Source of the DNA: Monosiga brevicollis MX1 | Taxonomy: Eukaryota > Opisthokonta > Choanoflagellata > Craspedida > Salpingoecidae | Assembly (NCBI RefSeq): GCF_000002865.3 | Contig: NW_001865080.1 | Location: 61,716 to 125,715, forward strand | DNA length: 64,000 nucleotides | Direction: 5' to 3' | Shown here: positions 1-11,678 of the stretch, piece by piece | Layout: every line of letters starts with the position of its first letter | How positions within the stretch are numbered: position 1 is the first letter of the stretch | Made by a program: the position numbers and the translations under genes | Notes under the pieces: model-generated | The model's database searches: none | What the model was told of the DNA's origin: nothing | The model's input: the letters and a program-made list of their open reading frames with translations, nothing else

Positions 1-2928
1 CTGGCGCTTTGGTTTGCCCCTTCGGCATGCGAATCCCAGGCGCACGCCCGGCTGTTAGTCAAGCGTGCTCGCGCCAATGGTGCGGTGGTGCCCGACGTCC
101 CCGCAGCTGATATATTGAGTGCGCCGTTGCCCGAGCAGCTTCAGGTACGGTGCATCCCTGCCGTGTTGGGCACCAGCGAACGATGGGCAAACGATAGATG
201 GACGATGTAGCCGTCGCTCACGATGACTCGGCCCCGTCTAGCGCAGCTCGTGGTGGTCGTCGGTGAGCGGAATGCGACGCGCCAGCTGGATGCAGAGGCC
301 CTGGCGCGTGCGCCGCCCACCATGGTCCGTCGCACTTGGTTCCAGTCTTGCCTTAAAGCTCAGGCACGCTTGCCTTTTGCCGGCTTTGAGTATGCTCCCT
401 CGCGTCTACTGCCCACCGAAGCCGCAGCGCGCGAGTTGGCGCGGGCCGACCAGCAGGACAGCCTCGCCAAGGGCGCCACGGGAGCCGCTGCAATTGCCAG
501 GCGGGAGCTGGAGCGCGCTGTAGAGGGGTCTGGTCGACCCTTTGGCTATTGGAGCAGCCGTCTGCCAGAGGAACCTCGCCCAAGGCTACCCTGGACCACT
601 GTCTTTGACGCCTACGAGCGAAGCTTTCCACAGCGCTTGGCGGTGCGCCAGTACTTTTGCTACAACTGTGGCCAGCGTGAGCACAGTGCCCGCACCTGCC
701 CACAGCCATTGCGTGGCACACATGGCAACACTTTCCAGCTACACACATGTGCTTGGGTTAACACCAACCTACCACCAGGCACCTTTCGGGAGGTGCCAGC
801 CCGCATGCGCAGCAAGTTGGTATCCTCTCCTTTTTGTGTTACCCTCTGATTTTCCTGTATGGTCCGCGCACAGCGACGCCTGATGGGTCTGATCTGTCTC
901 AACTCTGTCACAGATTCCTCTGCGCCCGTGATCACGACCTGAATGCGGCTCCCAACCCCAACGTACACATCTTGTCAGCTCTGGAAGACATGAAAGAGCT
1001 CCTCTACGACCCCCGCATTGATAAGGTTGGCCTGTGCTTGTGCAGCCAAATGTTCGGACCGGAGGGAGCAAACACAGCTCACCGCCCCAATCCGCCTTTT
1101 TTTTTGGTGTGAAAATCACGTAGGAAGGCCAAATGAAGGCCATGCAAACGCAGCGCACGATCACCATGGTGCGTCGGTCGCGGACAAGGCAGGGGGCGAG
1201 CGAGACTCGAATTGAGGCGTGTCGCAAAAGCAAAAACAAAAAGAATGGAAACGGGGCCGCCCTGACGTCAATGATTGTCTGTGTGATTTGGTACCCAGTT
1301 ACGTGGCGTGCGAACCAAGATTACGACGACTGATGGCTTGGAGGACCTGCCTTTTATCGGTGCCAAGACGATTCGCAAGATTGAGGATATTTTGGAAACA
1401 GGAACGCTGGAGCGCCTTGAGCATGCCAATACGGAGAAAATCCAAGCCCAACGCCTCTTTGCTAAGGTCAAGTCTGGCGCGTCTTGGCTTGACCGGCCTT
1501 CTTTGGCATGTCCTGACTGTGCTGAGCCTTGACACGCCTGGGGTTTAGGTACATGGCATTGGACCCCGTACGGCGGAGCAACTCGCTAGTGCAGGGCATC
1601 GAACGCTGGACGACCTGCGTCAACCCGACATGGTGCGCACTCAGCTCTCAGCTCTTGTGCGACGGCTTGTCAAAAGTGCTTTTCACAACAAAATATTCGC
1701 TGTACTCACGTGCACTTGTCATGCACCGTTGTGGCGGGACAACTCGTGAAGTGGCGAAACCTTTCGCCTACGCAACGAATTGGCGTCGAGCTGTTTGCTG
1801 ATTTGCAGGAACGCATACCGCGCAGCGAAGTGGACGACATGGTGACTCTGGTGACTAGCACCCTCCGAGATATCGATGCTGACGCTGTGGTGCTGCCTTC
1901 GGGATCTTACACTCGGGGACGACAGGTACTAGCCCTGCCTTGCGCTGCACTGCGCCGCTGACTGAAACGGCATCGCGCAGCTCTGCTGTGATGCCGCTGG
2001 GCTGAATTTTTGACCATTAGCGAGAACTCGATGATCTTTTAACGCATGCTCTTTCCGTGGCATATGGCCTCACTGGTAGACGTGCGGGGATGTCGACTTT
2101 CTTCTCACCCATGGGGATCCTCGCCGCGTGCCCCACCTGCTGGCGCCGTTGCTGCATGCGCTCAAGGCAACCAACTTTTTGACCCATGACCTGACAACAG
2201 TAGACGCCGCTTCGACGGGCACTACAGATTACGGTGGGGATGATGACGATGCCGAAGCACGAGACTACATTGAGTGAGTTCACTAACATCAGCCGTAACG
2301 GTATTGAGCAGGCTGGCGATGAATTCGATGCCCTTTCTCTTCACGCTTTTTTTGTTTTTTTGCTTTTTTTACCACCTTTGATCGACCGCACGTCCCATCT
2401 GTGTCATTGCAGCAAATATATGGGCGTGGCTCGCCTACGCGGAGGTCTCCATCGGTTCGTATGGTTTTCGAGTGTGCAGCGTAGCCCGTGTATTGAGCAG
2501 GACGTCTTCTCTCTATCTTCTCTCCATGTTCTGGTGGGATCGGCCTCACTGTCCGATTGGCTGTCGTCAGACGTGTCGACTTTATTGTCTTGCCGCCCCA
2601 CGAGTGGGCCTGCGCGGCGCTGTATTTTGCGGGCTCGGGCACCTTCAACCGTTCCATGCGCCTTTTGGCGCGCAAGGCAAATTGGAGCCTCAATCAGGTT
2701 CGACTGGAACCGGTCAATCCACCCCAGGTTTACTATGTGTGCTCAACATTGACTTGGCATTTGGCATGGCTCTGCTCGCAGCGCCATCTCATGGTGGCAG
2801 TCAAACGAGATCGAGAGGACGCCAATACCAAGACCTTTGCCGGGTTTGTGGTACCGTGTTTGGATGAATATGATATCTTTGCGTGGTTGGGGATTGAGTA
2901 TCAACCACCACATTTGCGCAACGCGTGA
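1..2928 (+). CDS. DNA polymerase family X (lambda/beta-like) with BRCT and CCHC knuckle, 5'-truncated
   Basis: Multi-exon gene entering from the left edge. A BRCT-like segment spans 1-144 joined to an exon from 211 (donor at 145, acceptor ending 210, phase 0). In that second exon a zinc knuckle follows at 656-703 with spacing C-X2-C-X4-H-X4-C. The 8-kDa domain begins at about 918-1024 (NPNVHILSALEDM). A helix-hairpin-helix lies at 1308-1467 (LPFIGAKTIRKIEDI) and a second at 1549 onward (GIGPRTAEQLASAG). The nucleotidyl-transferase core shows GSYTRGR near 1900-1925, GDVDFLLTH near 2083 with the first two catalytic Asp, and HRRVDF across the 2455/2571 junction with the third. YFAGSGTFNRSMR at about 2620-2665 carries the Tyr-Phe pair of pol lambda/beta rather than the Gly-Trp of mu/TdT. 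It ends in the family-typical tail YDIFAWLGIEYQPP, stop at 2926-2928. Expected role is gap-filling in base-excision repair and end joining in the nucleus. The exact joins between 750 and 1307 are not resolved. Confidence 0.85.
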
Positions 2929-3602
2929 TTTTATGGCCGAGAGTTTTGTTTTGTGTCCCCGAGTTGAAAAGGTATATTGCTCCATTGACCAACCAGACTC
3001 GTAGTAGCACTCACCATCACTGCTGCTCAGAGCCGCCTGGCGTTGAGACTAACAGCAAGAGAGAGGAGGGGGTGGGGATTGATGCTGGTTTAAATTGTTT
3101 CTTTTTTTTTTTATTGTTCAAGATGAGAGAGGGGAGAGGTCACAGGAAACAAGAAGGCAAGGTCCCACACGATCAAGGTTGTATTTGGTTGACAGGGAGT
3201 GAGTCAACAAGCTGGGGGCCAAGGGTGGGGCGCTGCCACCAACGACCGCCAAGCAGGATAAGCATACACGAGGTATGAACACCAGAAGCACAACACCAAA
3301 AAGAAACAAAAGAGCAAATCATGGCTCACGCATGCGCGGCCGATGACTCATACTCGGTGTTTCAGTCTGACGTATCATGTTGCTTGGTGCCCCCAAGCGC
3401 TGCTGACCACCACCTGAACAGGCAAAAACATGACAAAAAAAAAAAAAAAAAAAGTGGAATAGAAAAAGAGTAGGTAAAGGGGAGGAAGGACAGGGTCGAA
3501 AATACAAATCTTGAACCTGAACCGACGCACGGTAGAGGGTACCTAGACACTACCAAGGGCAGGCTAGAAAAAAGAAGAATGGTCTCGAAGAGAAGGAGTC
3601 AT
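2929..3602. other. intergenic, convergent 3' flanks
   Basis: Lies between the 3' ends of the polymerase (+) and GIPC (-). It holds homopolymer runs (T-run near 3100-3115, A-run near 3436-3454). I see no coding exon with family similarity. Confidence 0.6.
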
Positions 3603-4936
3603 CTATTGCTTCTTGACAAGCTCGTACACATCGAGAACAAAGTCATCGGGGAACTCGAAGTCAGCCAGTTGCTCATCGAGCGAGCCGGCGAAGACATCAT
3701 CCGAAGGAGCAGCCTTGGCCAGATCGTAAATGGTGGTGGAGAGCTCCTGATCGCGAATGCCAACAAAGTTCTCGAGAAGGTCGTCCACCTTGGTGATGAT
3801 ACCCGACACGGCATCCGAGGGGACATCCTCGACGACGGCGGCACCGTTGTGCTTCATGCGGAGCGTCTTCTTGCCGGCGCTGGCAGCAACGTTGGGCTGA
3901 GCACCAGCGGGCTTGGCGCCACGGCCAGCAATCTCGTCAAACGACTTCTTGGGCTCAACGCAGATCATGGTGAATTCCGAGCCAATGGGGATCTCCTTGA
4001 GCATGCGGGCAACCTCAAAGTGACGGCAGCCGTTGAGGTCGGTGCCGTTGATCTTGGCGATGTGATCACCGACGGCGACGTTGGCGACACGCGACTACAC
4101 AAAGGGAAAAAGATCGGACAAGCCAGGACGATGAGCACGACGAAAATACAGAACAAAGATTTAGGCGCGGATCCTCTTCATTGGGGGAAAAAGAAAAGAA
4201 AAAACGACCAACCATGATGCTGTCCTCGCGGATCTTCTTGATAAAGGCGTAACCAGCACCGTTGTCGGAGATGGTGAGGCCGAGGGCAGGGCCATCCTTG
4301 ATGACCTTGACGGTCTTCTCGGTGCCCTTGACGTGAGCAAACAGAAAGTCATCAAGACCAATCTGACCGCCCAAAAGGCGGGTCATGTCCACCTTGTGCG
4401 TGTTCAGAGTGCAGTACAGAATCTATTTGCAGCGCAAAAGGTAGCGATAAGATATAAGCCGGGCATCAACAGGAATGCAGCTTTTAAATGCTTTTGTTTG
4501 TTTGGTCTTTTCTTCATGGTCTTTTCTTCCTCGTGCATGCACGGGGCTGTTAGGCCTCGCAGATGAATTAAAACGATGGGATAACCCTCTCCCCTTCCCT
4601 TGCTCGCTTGATCTCTTGGGAGAAAAAGCGTGTCAAGAAACGGATGTGGACTGATCCTTTGGGGCTGGTCCTGCCCTCCCCCCCGCTTCCGGGCATGGGT
4701 GATGGTCACTGATCAGGAGAGCACAAAAGAAAGATGATTGTTGGACTCACCTCAGAGGTCTGGATGCCAAAGGCCTTGGCGATGGACTCGTACAGCTGCT
4801 TGACGTTGGTAAAGTCGCGCACCTGCTTGGTCGGAGAGCCGTGGGCCAGCTGGCAGTGGAAGACCATGTCAAACTGCTCAGCCGCAGCGGGGGCACCGCT
4901 GGGGGCGGCGGGAACGGGGCCAGACTTCCGGGGCAT
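3603..4936 (-). CDS. GIPC: GIPC family PDZ protein
   Basis: Three exons, all phase 0: 4751-4936, 4213-4422 and 3603-4094, giving 295 residues. GIPC proteins are cytosolic adaptors. They link cargo tails ending in PDZ ligands to myosin VI on endocytic vesicles. Family landmarks are visible in order. The GH1 region has [11 protein letters not shown] and [16 protein letters not shown]. Across the first junction comes [13 protein letters not shown], then [18 protein letters not shown]. The PDZ carboxylate loop region has [19 protein letters not shown], and the PDZ ends in [14 protein letters not shown]. The GH2 region carries [19 protein letters not shown] and the C-terminal acidic [15 protein letters not shown]. 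Start is the ATG at 4936, since the N-terminal 20 residues are Pro/Ala-rich as in animals. Length is slightly below the about 330 residues of vertebrate GIPC1. The alignment is very clear. Confidence 0.93.
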
Positions 4937-7054
4937 GATGGCGGTTGTGAAAAAAAAAAAGGAAGGGAAAAACACACGAGCTGTCCAGCAATCTACATTT
5001 ACGAGGGCAAGGGAGCAAGGGGGAGGCAACAAGATGAGTTTCTTCTTGAAAAAGGACGAACGCCACATCGCGCTCCCAAAACCAAGGCAAGGCATTCCAA
5101 GAGAACAAAATGAACGAACGAACGAACGAACGAACGAAAAAAAAAATCAAGTGTTGGGTGACCAAAACAAAAGAAAAGACAAAAAGGGCATCGCCAAGAG
5201 GTCAACAAGAAGTGATCGCGGCAAATTCCCACACAACCATCACAAGAGGCATCGAGTTACCCCGTGGCGGGATCACTCAAAAAAGCCACGTCGCTGTCCT
5301 TGTCCTGACTGCCTTGCCCACGTCAGCGTCCGTCCAGCGCAAGCAGTGCAGTGTGTAAGTGCAGCGCAGCACTTGTAGTATCAGTGGGCGACACCATGGC
5401 AGTGAGAACCAGCTCATGCCCGAGCCAGTTAGTTGCCCGTCATGACCACGGGCCCCCACCACACAGCAGCGCGAGCAGGCCACCAAGACCGAACGACATG
5501 GCGCAGAGGCAGACCAACACAGACCCAGCCAGACCAAACGGAAGAGGCACCCAGAGCCAAGGGAGGCAGAGACAGAGACCGAGACAGAGAGACAGAGAGA
5601 GACGGAAGCGCGCGCCGACCGAGCCACTAACCAAGAGGAAATGACACCTCCAAAGCTACAACTTGCCTACTGGTGGACTTTGCTTTGTCTCTTTGTTCGT
5701 CGTTCTCTCTCTCTCTGTCTCTCTTTGTTTCTCTCTCTCAATCTCTTTCTTTCTTTGTCTCACCTCTTGTCACGCTCTCTCTCACTCTCTCTGACCAATT
5801 CATCTCTCCCTCTCTCTCTCTCGCTCTCTCTCTCTCACACTCTACCACACATCTATCTTCCATAACCCTGCACCGAAGTTTGAGTGGAGCAAGAGGGAAG
5901 GGCCACGAAGACCAAAGACACACCATCTCACAGACCCTTTGGACACGACGATCCCCCAGCCAATGGAGCGGCGGATCGATCCTAAAAAGGGCAGCCGGCT
6001 CACGGCGATCAACCAACTCGCCCCCATTGAAAGCAGAGCTTTTGCTTATGGCGCACTGGGTGAAGGGGGCGTTACCAGTTAATCAGTAGTGAGACAAGAA
6101 AAGGCCAAAACGTAAAGCCACAAAAATCCCGCCCCGTCTCTTCAGAATTTTGACTCTTCTTTCGACTGCTTATTGTTCCTGCTAGGAGCGGTGGTATGCA
6201 CACACAAGTGTGGCCATGGCAAGGCATATCTCCTCGTACAGTTGCATATAGGTGTGACGACGACGGTCAGGATTGTTGGCTCTAGTGCGGCCAAAGAGCC
6301 ACCTGGTGCAGGCCCGGCCATCAACGGCAAGCTCAAAAAGGTCATGGACAAATGAACGGACCAAAAGCGACACGCTCGGGCGCAACACGCCACGGCTGCC
6401 ATTTGCGCTGGGGCAGCAGCCATTTTGCTATGGTGCTATGGGTGAGCAACAAGGTCCGCCACCATCTATCTGGAAGGGTCGATACGAAACAACACACAAA
6501 GGGATGAATAGGCCTGAACGCATAAATCCGGCTTGGATGATTGTCATCCTTTTAAAAAAGTCACCAAAACTGCAGAGGGTTCAAGTCTCGTTCACTTGTC
6601 ATCCTTTTTCGTCCCAAACAATATGCTGACATTATCATCTGACAAACACAACCAGTGTCATGACAACCCCTTCCCGATACGGTGCGATATAAACTCGATA
6701 TTTACCAGCACAAGCTTAGTTAGCGTTTGGCATGATATCAACTAAAAGCCCTGTATCATCTACATAAAGTGGAAACGCGGTGATGTTGTGCACCCACAAC
6801 ATCCACACATGTACCTCTGGAGGTACCTTTAAATCCATCATCACCCAATTCTCTCCATTCCCATTGGCCATCGCTTTATCAGGTTCTGCTTGTAATCCAT
6901 CTTCTCTGAACCCGCTGCAGCCGGTTGCTGTGTTCACCGACACACACGACGGTCCATCATCACACTTCAATTGATGCGAGCTCGTCTGTGTTCCCTCTGG
7001 AACGGCCCTGAGCTGGGCTCTGCTCCCTCTGCAATCAATTTGTTTGCTCGGCGC

Positions 7055-7114
<60 letters not shown>

Positions 7115-7243
7115 GCATGCACACGTTCAGTTGAGTGAGGCATCACGTGTGTGCGCGCGAGGGGTGGCCCGACCATCACCATAGTAGCCACCGCTGCCAC
7201 GAGCCATATTCATGCTTGCCTTCCACATGCGGCCATCGGCGTG
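4937..7243. other. 2.3 kb without a recognised gene
   Basis: Contains a GAAC tetranucleotide run near 5112-5140, a TC-rich tract at 5702-5850 and the AC microsatellite at 7058-7110. Two minus-strand stretches look mildly protein-like: 6182-6388 (contains HDLFELAVDGRACTRWLFG) and 6740-6975 (contains MANGNGENWVMMDLK). I could not join either into a gene or match it to a family. A small minus-strand gene is possible but unsupported. Confidence 0.4.
7058..7110. repeat. (AC)n microsatellite
   Basis: About 26 uninterrupted AC dinucleotides upstream of the BTB gene, flanked by GCACGC. Confidence 0.95.
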
Positions 7244-8575
7244 ATGGGCGGCACAGACGATGATATTCCACCCCGCCCGCACCCCACACAAGCCGCTCCG
7301 ACCCCCGACCGAGACGCAGATTCCAACCAACCCCCAACCCCAGCACCACCCGTCGCTTCGCTGCCCGCCGCACTCGAGGGCCCAGCGCGACCAAATCAGA
7401 CGGCGGTGGCCTCCCCGCACTCCCCCCCGCATTCCGTCCTTTTGAGCGCCCCCCATCTTGTTCTAAAACCCATGACCGCCACCCTTGTGCTCGAAGCCGC
7501 TGGCGATCCCATCTCTCCCAGCCCACGACCCAAGGCCGCTGATCCCAGTCGTGGGCAACCCACCACCATCATGGCTCCGACCATGCCTCTGGCCCCACCC
7601 GATCGCGACCGGTTTCAAGCCTGTCATCACTCCCGCCACGGTCTGCCAGCGCTGCACGAACCCCAGACCCCCTTACCCAGCCCCTCCTCGAGCCCCACGC
7701 CAAGCCCAGGGCATAAGCTGCACAGTGACCTGTCCGAGCTGCTGCTCGTACCAGCCCCCGCTAAATCTTGCTATGCTGGTGCCACCTTCCAAGTTCAAGT
7801 TCTGCACACTCGACATACACCCCAGCTCATCTGGCGCTCCTCCATCTATCATCCGCTGCTGCGCGCCCAGGCCCCCGTCTGTCCGTGCCTGCTTCGCGGG
7901 CCTCCTGCCAGCAGCACTCTTGGACCTCATGCCAAAGCCGACCTCCTATGTCACCTCTCCGCTGTCCTGGCTGCCCCGGAACTGCTCAGGCCCTGTGCGT
8001 CCTGCATCGTTAACCAAACCGCCTATCTCGAAGCTCGTACCGACCTCAGCTTTTTTCGGCGCAAGGCCAATGCCCATACCCCGGGCACTGACCCCCTCCC
8101 TGACAGCGAGCTTCGGGCCGCGCCCGCCGAGCCGGGACTCGACCTTTCAGCCCTGCTCACCACCGGCACTTATAGTGACCTCAAAATTCTGGCTGCCAAC
8201 AGCAAGATCTTCCGTGCTCATCGCACAGTCCTGGCCGCCGTCTCCCCTCGCCTAGCCCTGCAGTTTCGAGTTCGCGCTGACGGGGGCAAGCTCGTCGTAC
8301 CCTATCACCCCGTCGTCGTCGCCCGCTGTCTTCAATTTATCTACTCGCGCGCCCTACCTCCGCCCAACTTTCCCCCGCAACACTGGTCCGCTCTGGCCCA
8401 GCTGGCGGCCGAATGGGGCCTGGACTCCCTCCATCGGTTTGCGTGTGCTGCTGAGCAGCTGCTAGTTCACAGAGCGTCCCCCCTGCCCTCGCCGCCGGCC
8501 GTGCCTGCACAGACCCCCCTCGCACCCTGCGGTCAAACGGGCCTCGATTGTCAATGCATGATGTGTGACCTTTGA
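7244..8575 (+). CDS. BTB/POZ domain protein with long Pro-rich N-terminus
   Basis: One open frame of 443 residues from the ATG at 7244. The frame stays open upstream, but only with non-ATG codons. The first 300 or so residues are Pro/Ala/Ser-rich with no recognisable fold. A BTB domain follows at about residues 303-400 (nt 8150-8450). It shows the typical TGTYSDLKIL entry, FRAHRTVLAAVSP, the VVVARCLQFIYS strand-helix turn and LAAEWGLDSLHRFA. BTB domains dimerise and often bring partners to Cullin-3 ligases, but no Kelch, MATH or zinc-finger partner domain follows. The tail is a short Cys-containing segment ending at 8575. Substrate or partner cannot be inferred. Cryptic introns in the Pro-rich part cannot be excluded. 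Confidence 0.8.
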   Translation: MGGTDDDIPPRPHPTQAAPTPDRDADSNQPPTPAPPVASLPAALEGPARPNQTAVASPHSPPHSVLLSAPHLVLKPMTATLVLEAAGDPISPSPRPKAADPSRGQPTTIMAPTMPLAPPDRDRFQACHHSRHGLPALHEPQTPLPSPSSSPTPSPGHKLHSDLSELLLVPAPAKSCYAGATFQVQVLHTRHTPQLIWRSSIYHPLLRAQAPVCPCLLRGPPASSTLGPHAKADLLCHLSAVLAAPELLRPCASCIVNQTAYLEARTDLSFFRRKANAHTPGTDPLPDSELRAAPAEPGLDLSALLTTGTYSDLKILAANSKIFRAHRTVLAAVSPRLALQFRVRADGGKLVVPYHPVVVARCLQFIYSRALPPPNFPPQHWSALAQLAAEWGLDSLHRFACAAEQLLVHRASPLPSPPAVPAQTPLAPCGQTGLDCQCMMCDL

Positions 8576-9203
8576 CCCCTCGATCGCCAATTTTTGGCCT
8601 TTTGCGCAGCTCGTTGACTTTTTCGCTTCGGTGGTCTGAGACCATTGTTGTCCGCTGTTGAGCCCTGTGATTCCTTTGATTGACGTTCCGACTTGCCTTG
8701 TTCATAGTCGTTTGGGCAGCAGCTGTGGCGTGACCCATCTCTCTGGTTTTCGATGTTGTTGCATGTCCTCTCGTTTGTGTTTGACCCGTGTATTCCCTCG
8801 TTCCAACGACGCTTAGGCCCGACTGATGGAGAGAGAGAGAGAGAGACAGACAGAATTCCTGATTAATCGAATCGTGCTGTTTCCAGCCTCTCAAGACTTA
8901 CCGTCGCCCTCGTCATGCGTTGTCGTTAAGCAAAGCAATCCCCGAAATCACGGAAGGACGTGAGAAGGGCAAGGGCAAGTGAACTAACAGGCCAGGTCGC
9001 AGAGCCAGTGCTCTCCCATTCCCATCGTCTCACAACCTTGCGAAAAAGATGCTTAACAGTTCGTTCGATGTGCTGAGAGCTGCGTAAAGCAGGGCGACGG
9101 CTGCAAGTGCAAGGCCCGAGCCACATTGACCAAGTGGTACAGCAGAGTTCGTGGCGCAGAAGCCGGTGCACCAATCAGCAGCGCGCGATGGTAGAGACGA
9201 CAA
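8576..9203. other. intergenic, no gene seen
   Basis: Convergent flank between the BTB gene (+) and the adenylate-kinase-like gene (-). Short GA run at 8828-8846. No supported coding exon. Confidence 0.5.
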
Positions 9204-11007
9204 TCAAAGCGCTTCAAACTGCCCACCTGCGCCCGTCGCCATCACACCACAAACCTGTATCAAGTGACAGGCCTTGAACACATCAGCATCAGAATAAGCG
9301 TCGGTTCGTACCCCATTTAAAATACTATCGCGCGGAGCCTTGGGTAGATCACGAAATTGCTCCCTCGCCAGCAAAACATCAGCCTCCACCTCAGCCCGCC
9401 ATGCTCTGCCCTACACACATGTGAACGTGTGATACCCGCCGGATGTTAGAGATTGCTCGCTGAAGCCGCAAGTACACATGTGATCCACTTACCGGTGCCC
9501 ACAAGGCTACGGACCCACCCATAAGTACCTTAGGCGGTTGACTCGCGTAACACTGTCGTCACACCAAAGCAAATCAGGATGGGACATGTGAGCTTGCAAC
9601 GCCCGGTGGCCCTGCTTTACTACGACACCTGAGTGGCGATGTATCAATGAAACAAGTCAAGAAATTCATCTGAGCAAGCCGTTCCCCTTGACCGCGTGCA
9701 ATACCGTGATGGGGGCGGACAGCTGGAGGGATTGTAGCTCAAGTTGATCCGCCTCTGCAGAGCGCCGGCGGATGCAAGATGAGGGAGTGCAGGAATAAGC
9801 AAAGCAAATAAGAATGTGCGCCATCGAGAGACACAGCCAACCTTCAATCAACAAAAGCAGGGCGGGTTGCATCAAGTGGGAGGTCGCAATTAGATTCATG
9901 CTGGGGGAAGGGCGAGGGCAGACGCCCAGCTCACGCAAGAGGTCACCCAGTGCGTTCACAGCCATTTCCCATCCCTCGGCTTGAGACGCCGGAGAAAACG
10001 TGATGAGTCGTTGTTGTTCCTGAAAGTATGTCAACAACGGCTCAACAGCAGTTCTGATGGCCACAAAGCGCCGCCAAGAACGACGTACAGCCTCCTCCTC
10101 CTGATATCCCCCGGATGCAAAAACAAGCAAAAAAGTGTTCATGGACCAGCAAGCCAAGCGTCACAGCAGGTGCATGCATGATCCACAATGGGGCGAGAAA
10201 GTTGGCTTACACGACTGCGCGCATGGACTGCAGCTGTAGTCGAGCGACTACAAAGGGGTGTTGTGTCGGAACTACAACGGCCCGCAAGGGCCGGATGAAG
10301 GGGTGCTTGGGCATGCAGGGCTGCAAAGCAACTGAGCTTCTGAATAAAGGTAGATTCACACCACCAGTTTGATCAGAAGCGTCCCTCCCCCGCTCGCTCC
10401 TGGCACAGGGCGCTTGACCAGAACCAGCAAAAGGACGAGTGTCGTACGGTTTGATTGATATGGGCAAAGGACAAGGCGGTGACGTTGGCAGCACTCCAGG
10501 CAGGATGCTGTAACAAGGAGCTCAGGTCTGGCAGAAGGTCCAGCACAACCAAGGCGCCAGGACGGAGAGGCAGGCTCGCAATGGCTGCTTGCGCTTGGGT
10601 AAACACTAGAGTCTAAGTATCGCGGGCGCTATCTGTCAACTGTTGGCCAACACGGGCTGGGGTGCAGAGTTGGGAGGGGTGTGGGATATGACGACAGCGA
10701 GTCGACGCACCAAGTCAAAGTCAATGGCTGCCTTTGTGTCGCGCAGCGCAGCCAGCAGTTGAGAGGTTGAGAGACCCGTCTGTTTGCCAAGATGGGCCAG
10801 GACCAGGCTTTGCACGTTGATGATAGTCGCATCAAAAGCTGCGGCCAGATGTGCCGCCAGCTGCCCCTTGTGACTTCCAGGGCCACCCAGCAAACAAATG
10901 ATGTTGGGCGCTGATCCACTCAAGTTGCAGGTGCGCACGAGTGCCCCACATGAAACGGGTGCGCGCCGCGTGGAGATTGCCGAGAGATGTGAGCGGTGCC
11001 GGGGCAT
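9204..11007 (-). CDS. adenylate-kinase-like (NMP kinase fold) protein with altered P-loop
   Basis: The P-loop exon ends near 10690 and reads IICLLGGPGSHKGQ, the adenylate kinase GGPGSGKGTQ signature with His for the third Gly. It is followed by LAAHLAAAFDATIINVQSLV. Downstream exons on the same strand fit the rest of the fold. One lies at about 10480-10605 (PGALVVLDLLPDLSSLLQ, the place of the FLIDGFPR strand). A second is at about 10205-10330 (RAVVVPTQHPFVVARL, the strand before the lid). A third is at about 9925-10110 (EEAVRRSWRRFVAIRTAVEP then LLTYFQEQQRL, matching the R-X-T-EPV-IxYY helix). Further exons to the stop at 9204 (ADVLLAREQFRDLPKAPRD) have no family match. The start is chosen at the ATG at 11007 but is uncertain. 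With the changed P-loop and no clear lid arginines, catalysis is doubtful. It may be a structural NMP-kinase-like domain. Confidence 0.6.
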
Positions 11008-11616
11008 GTGATCTTGACCGCCATACAGGAGGGGCGGCGGTGGTCGTGGCAGGCTGGCTTGGCAGCCCATGCTGGCGCTTGCTGCGAGCACGCGGTGCGG
11101 CAGGATCAGCCCTTCTGGCTGAGTGGTGGAAAGCGCAGCAAGCCGACGGCCCTGATACTGAGCCCGCAAGACCGGAAAATGCTGTCAAGACCAGGAATAG
11201 CATGTCCGCGCTTACATCGTGCCTCAAGTAGGACGTGGCCGAGGATTGGGAGCTGGCATTACTCTTGCCGAACCCGAGCCACCACGCTTGACCAATGTCT
11301 TTATCTTCCCACCCCTTTCCCCCACTGTTCTCCGCATGGCCTGCGCTGCTCTTCTTACCTTAAGGAGAGGGATCACCAACGCTTACCTTGACATGTGAAT
11401 CGAGGGATCGCCAAAAGACACTGTACAGTCCCGTAGCGCACGACTGTCCGCAGTTTTTCATCTGGTGCCGCTTCCACACACACACACACTCTCTCTCTCA
11501 GAATGAAAAGTCTGACAATACCAGAACATCTGACATGCTGATATTTGTCATGGGGCGGTTTAAAAGTATAATACATAATTCGTCTGGTTGTGGTTGCGGT
11601 GGGATTTCACGACAAG
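11008..11616. other. divergent promoter region
   Basis: Between the starts of the adenylate-kinase-like gene (-) and the GNAT gene (+). Shows an AC run near 11476-11490 and TC-rich sequence. No family-supported exon. A shared bidirectional promoter is inference from position only. Confidence 0.4.
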
Positions 11617-11640
11617 ATGGAGGAGGAGTTTACTGTGAAC

Positions 11641-11678
<38 letters not shown>

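Noticed and set aside
656-703. CCHC zinc knuckle as a relic of a retroelement gag
   Set aside because: No reverse transcriptase, integrase, protease or terminal repeats nearby. The knuckle shares an exon and frame with a BRCT domain ahead of a family X polymerase core.
5641-5865. Open frames of Leu-Ser or Ser-Leu repeats
   Set aside because: They translate a TC-rich tract and have no non-repeat protein character.
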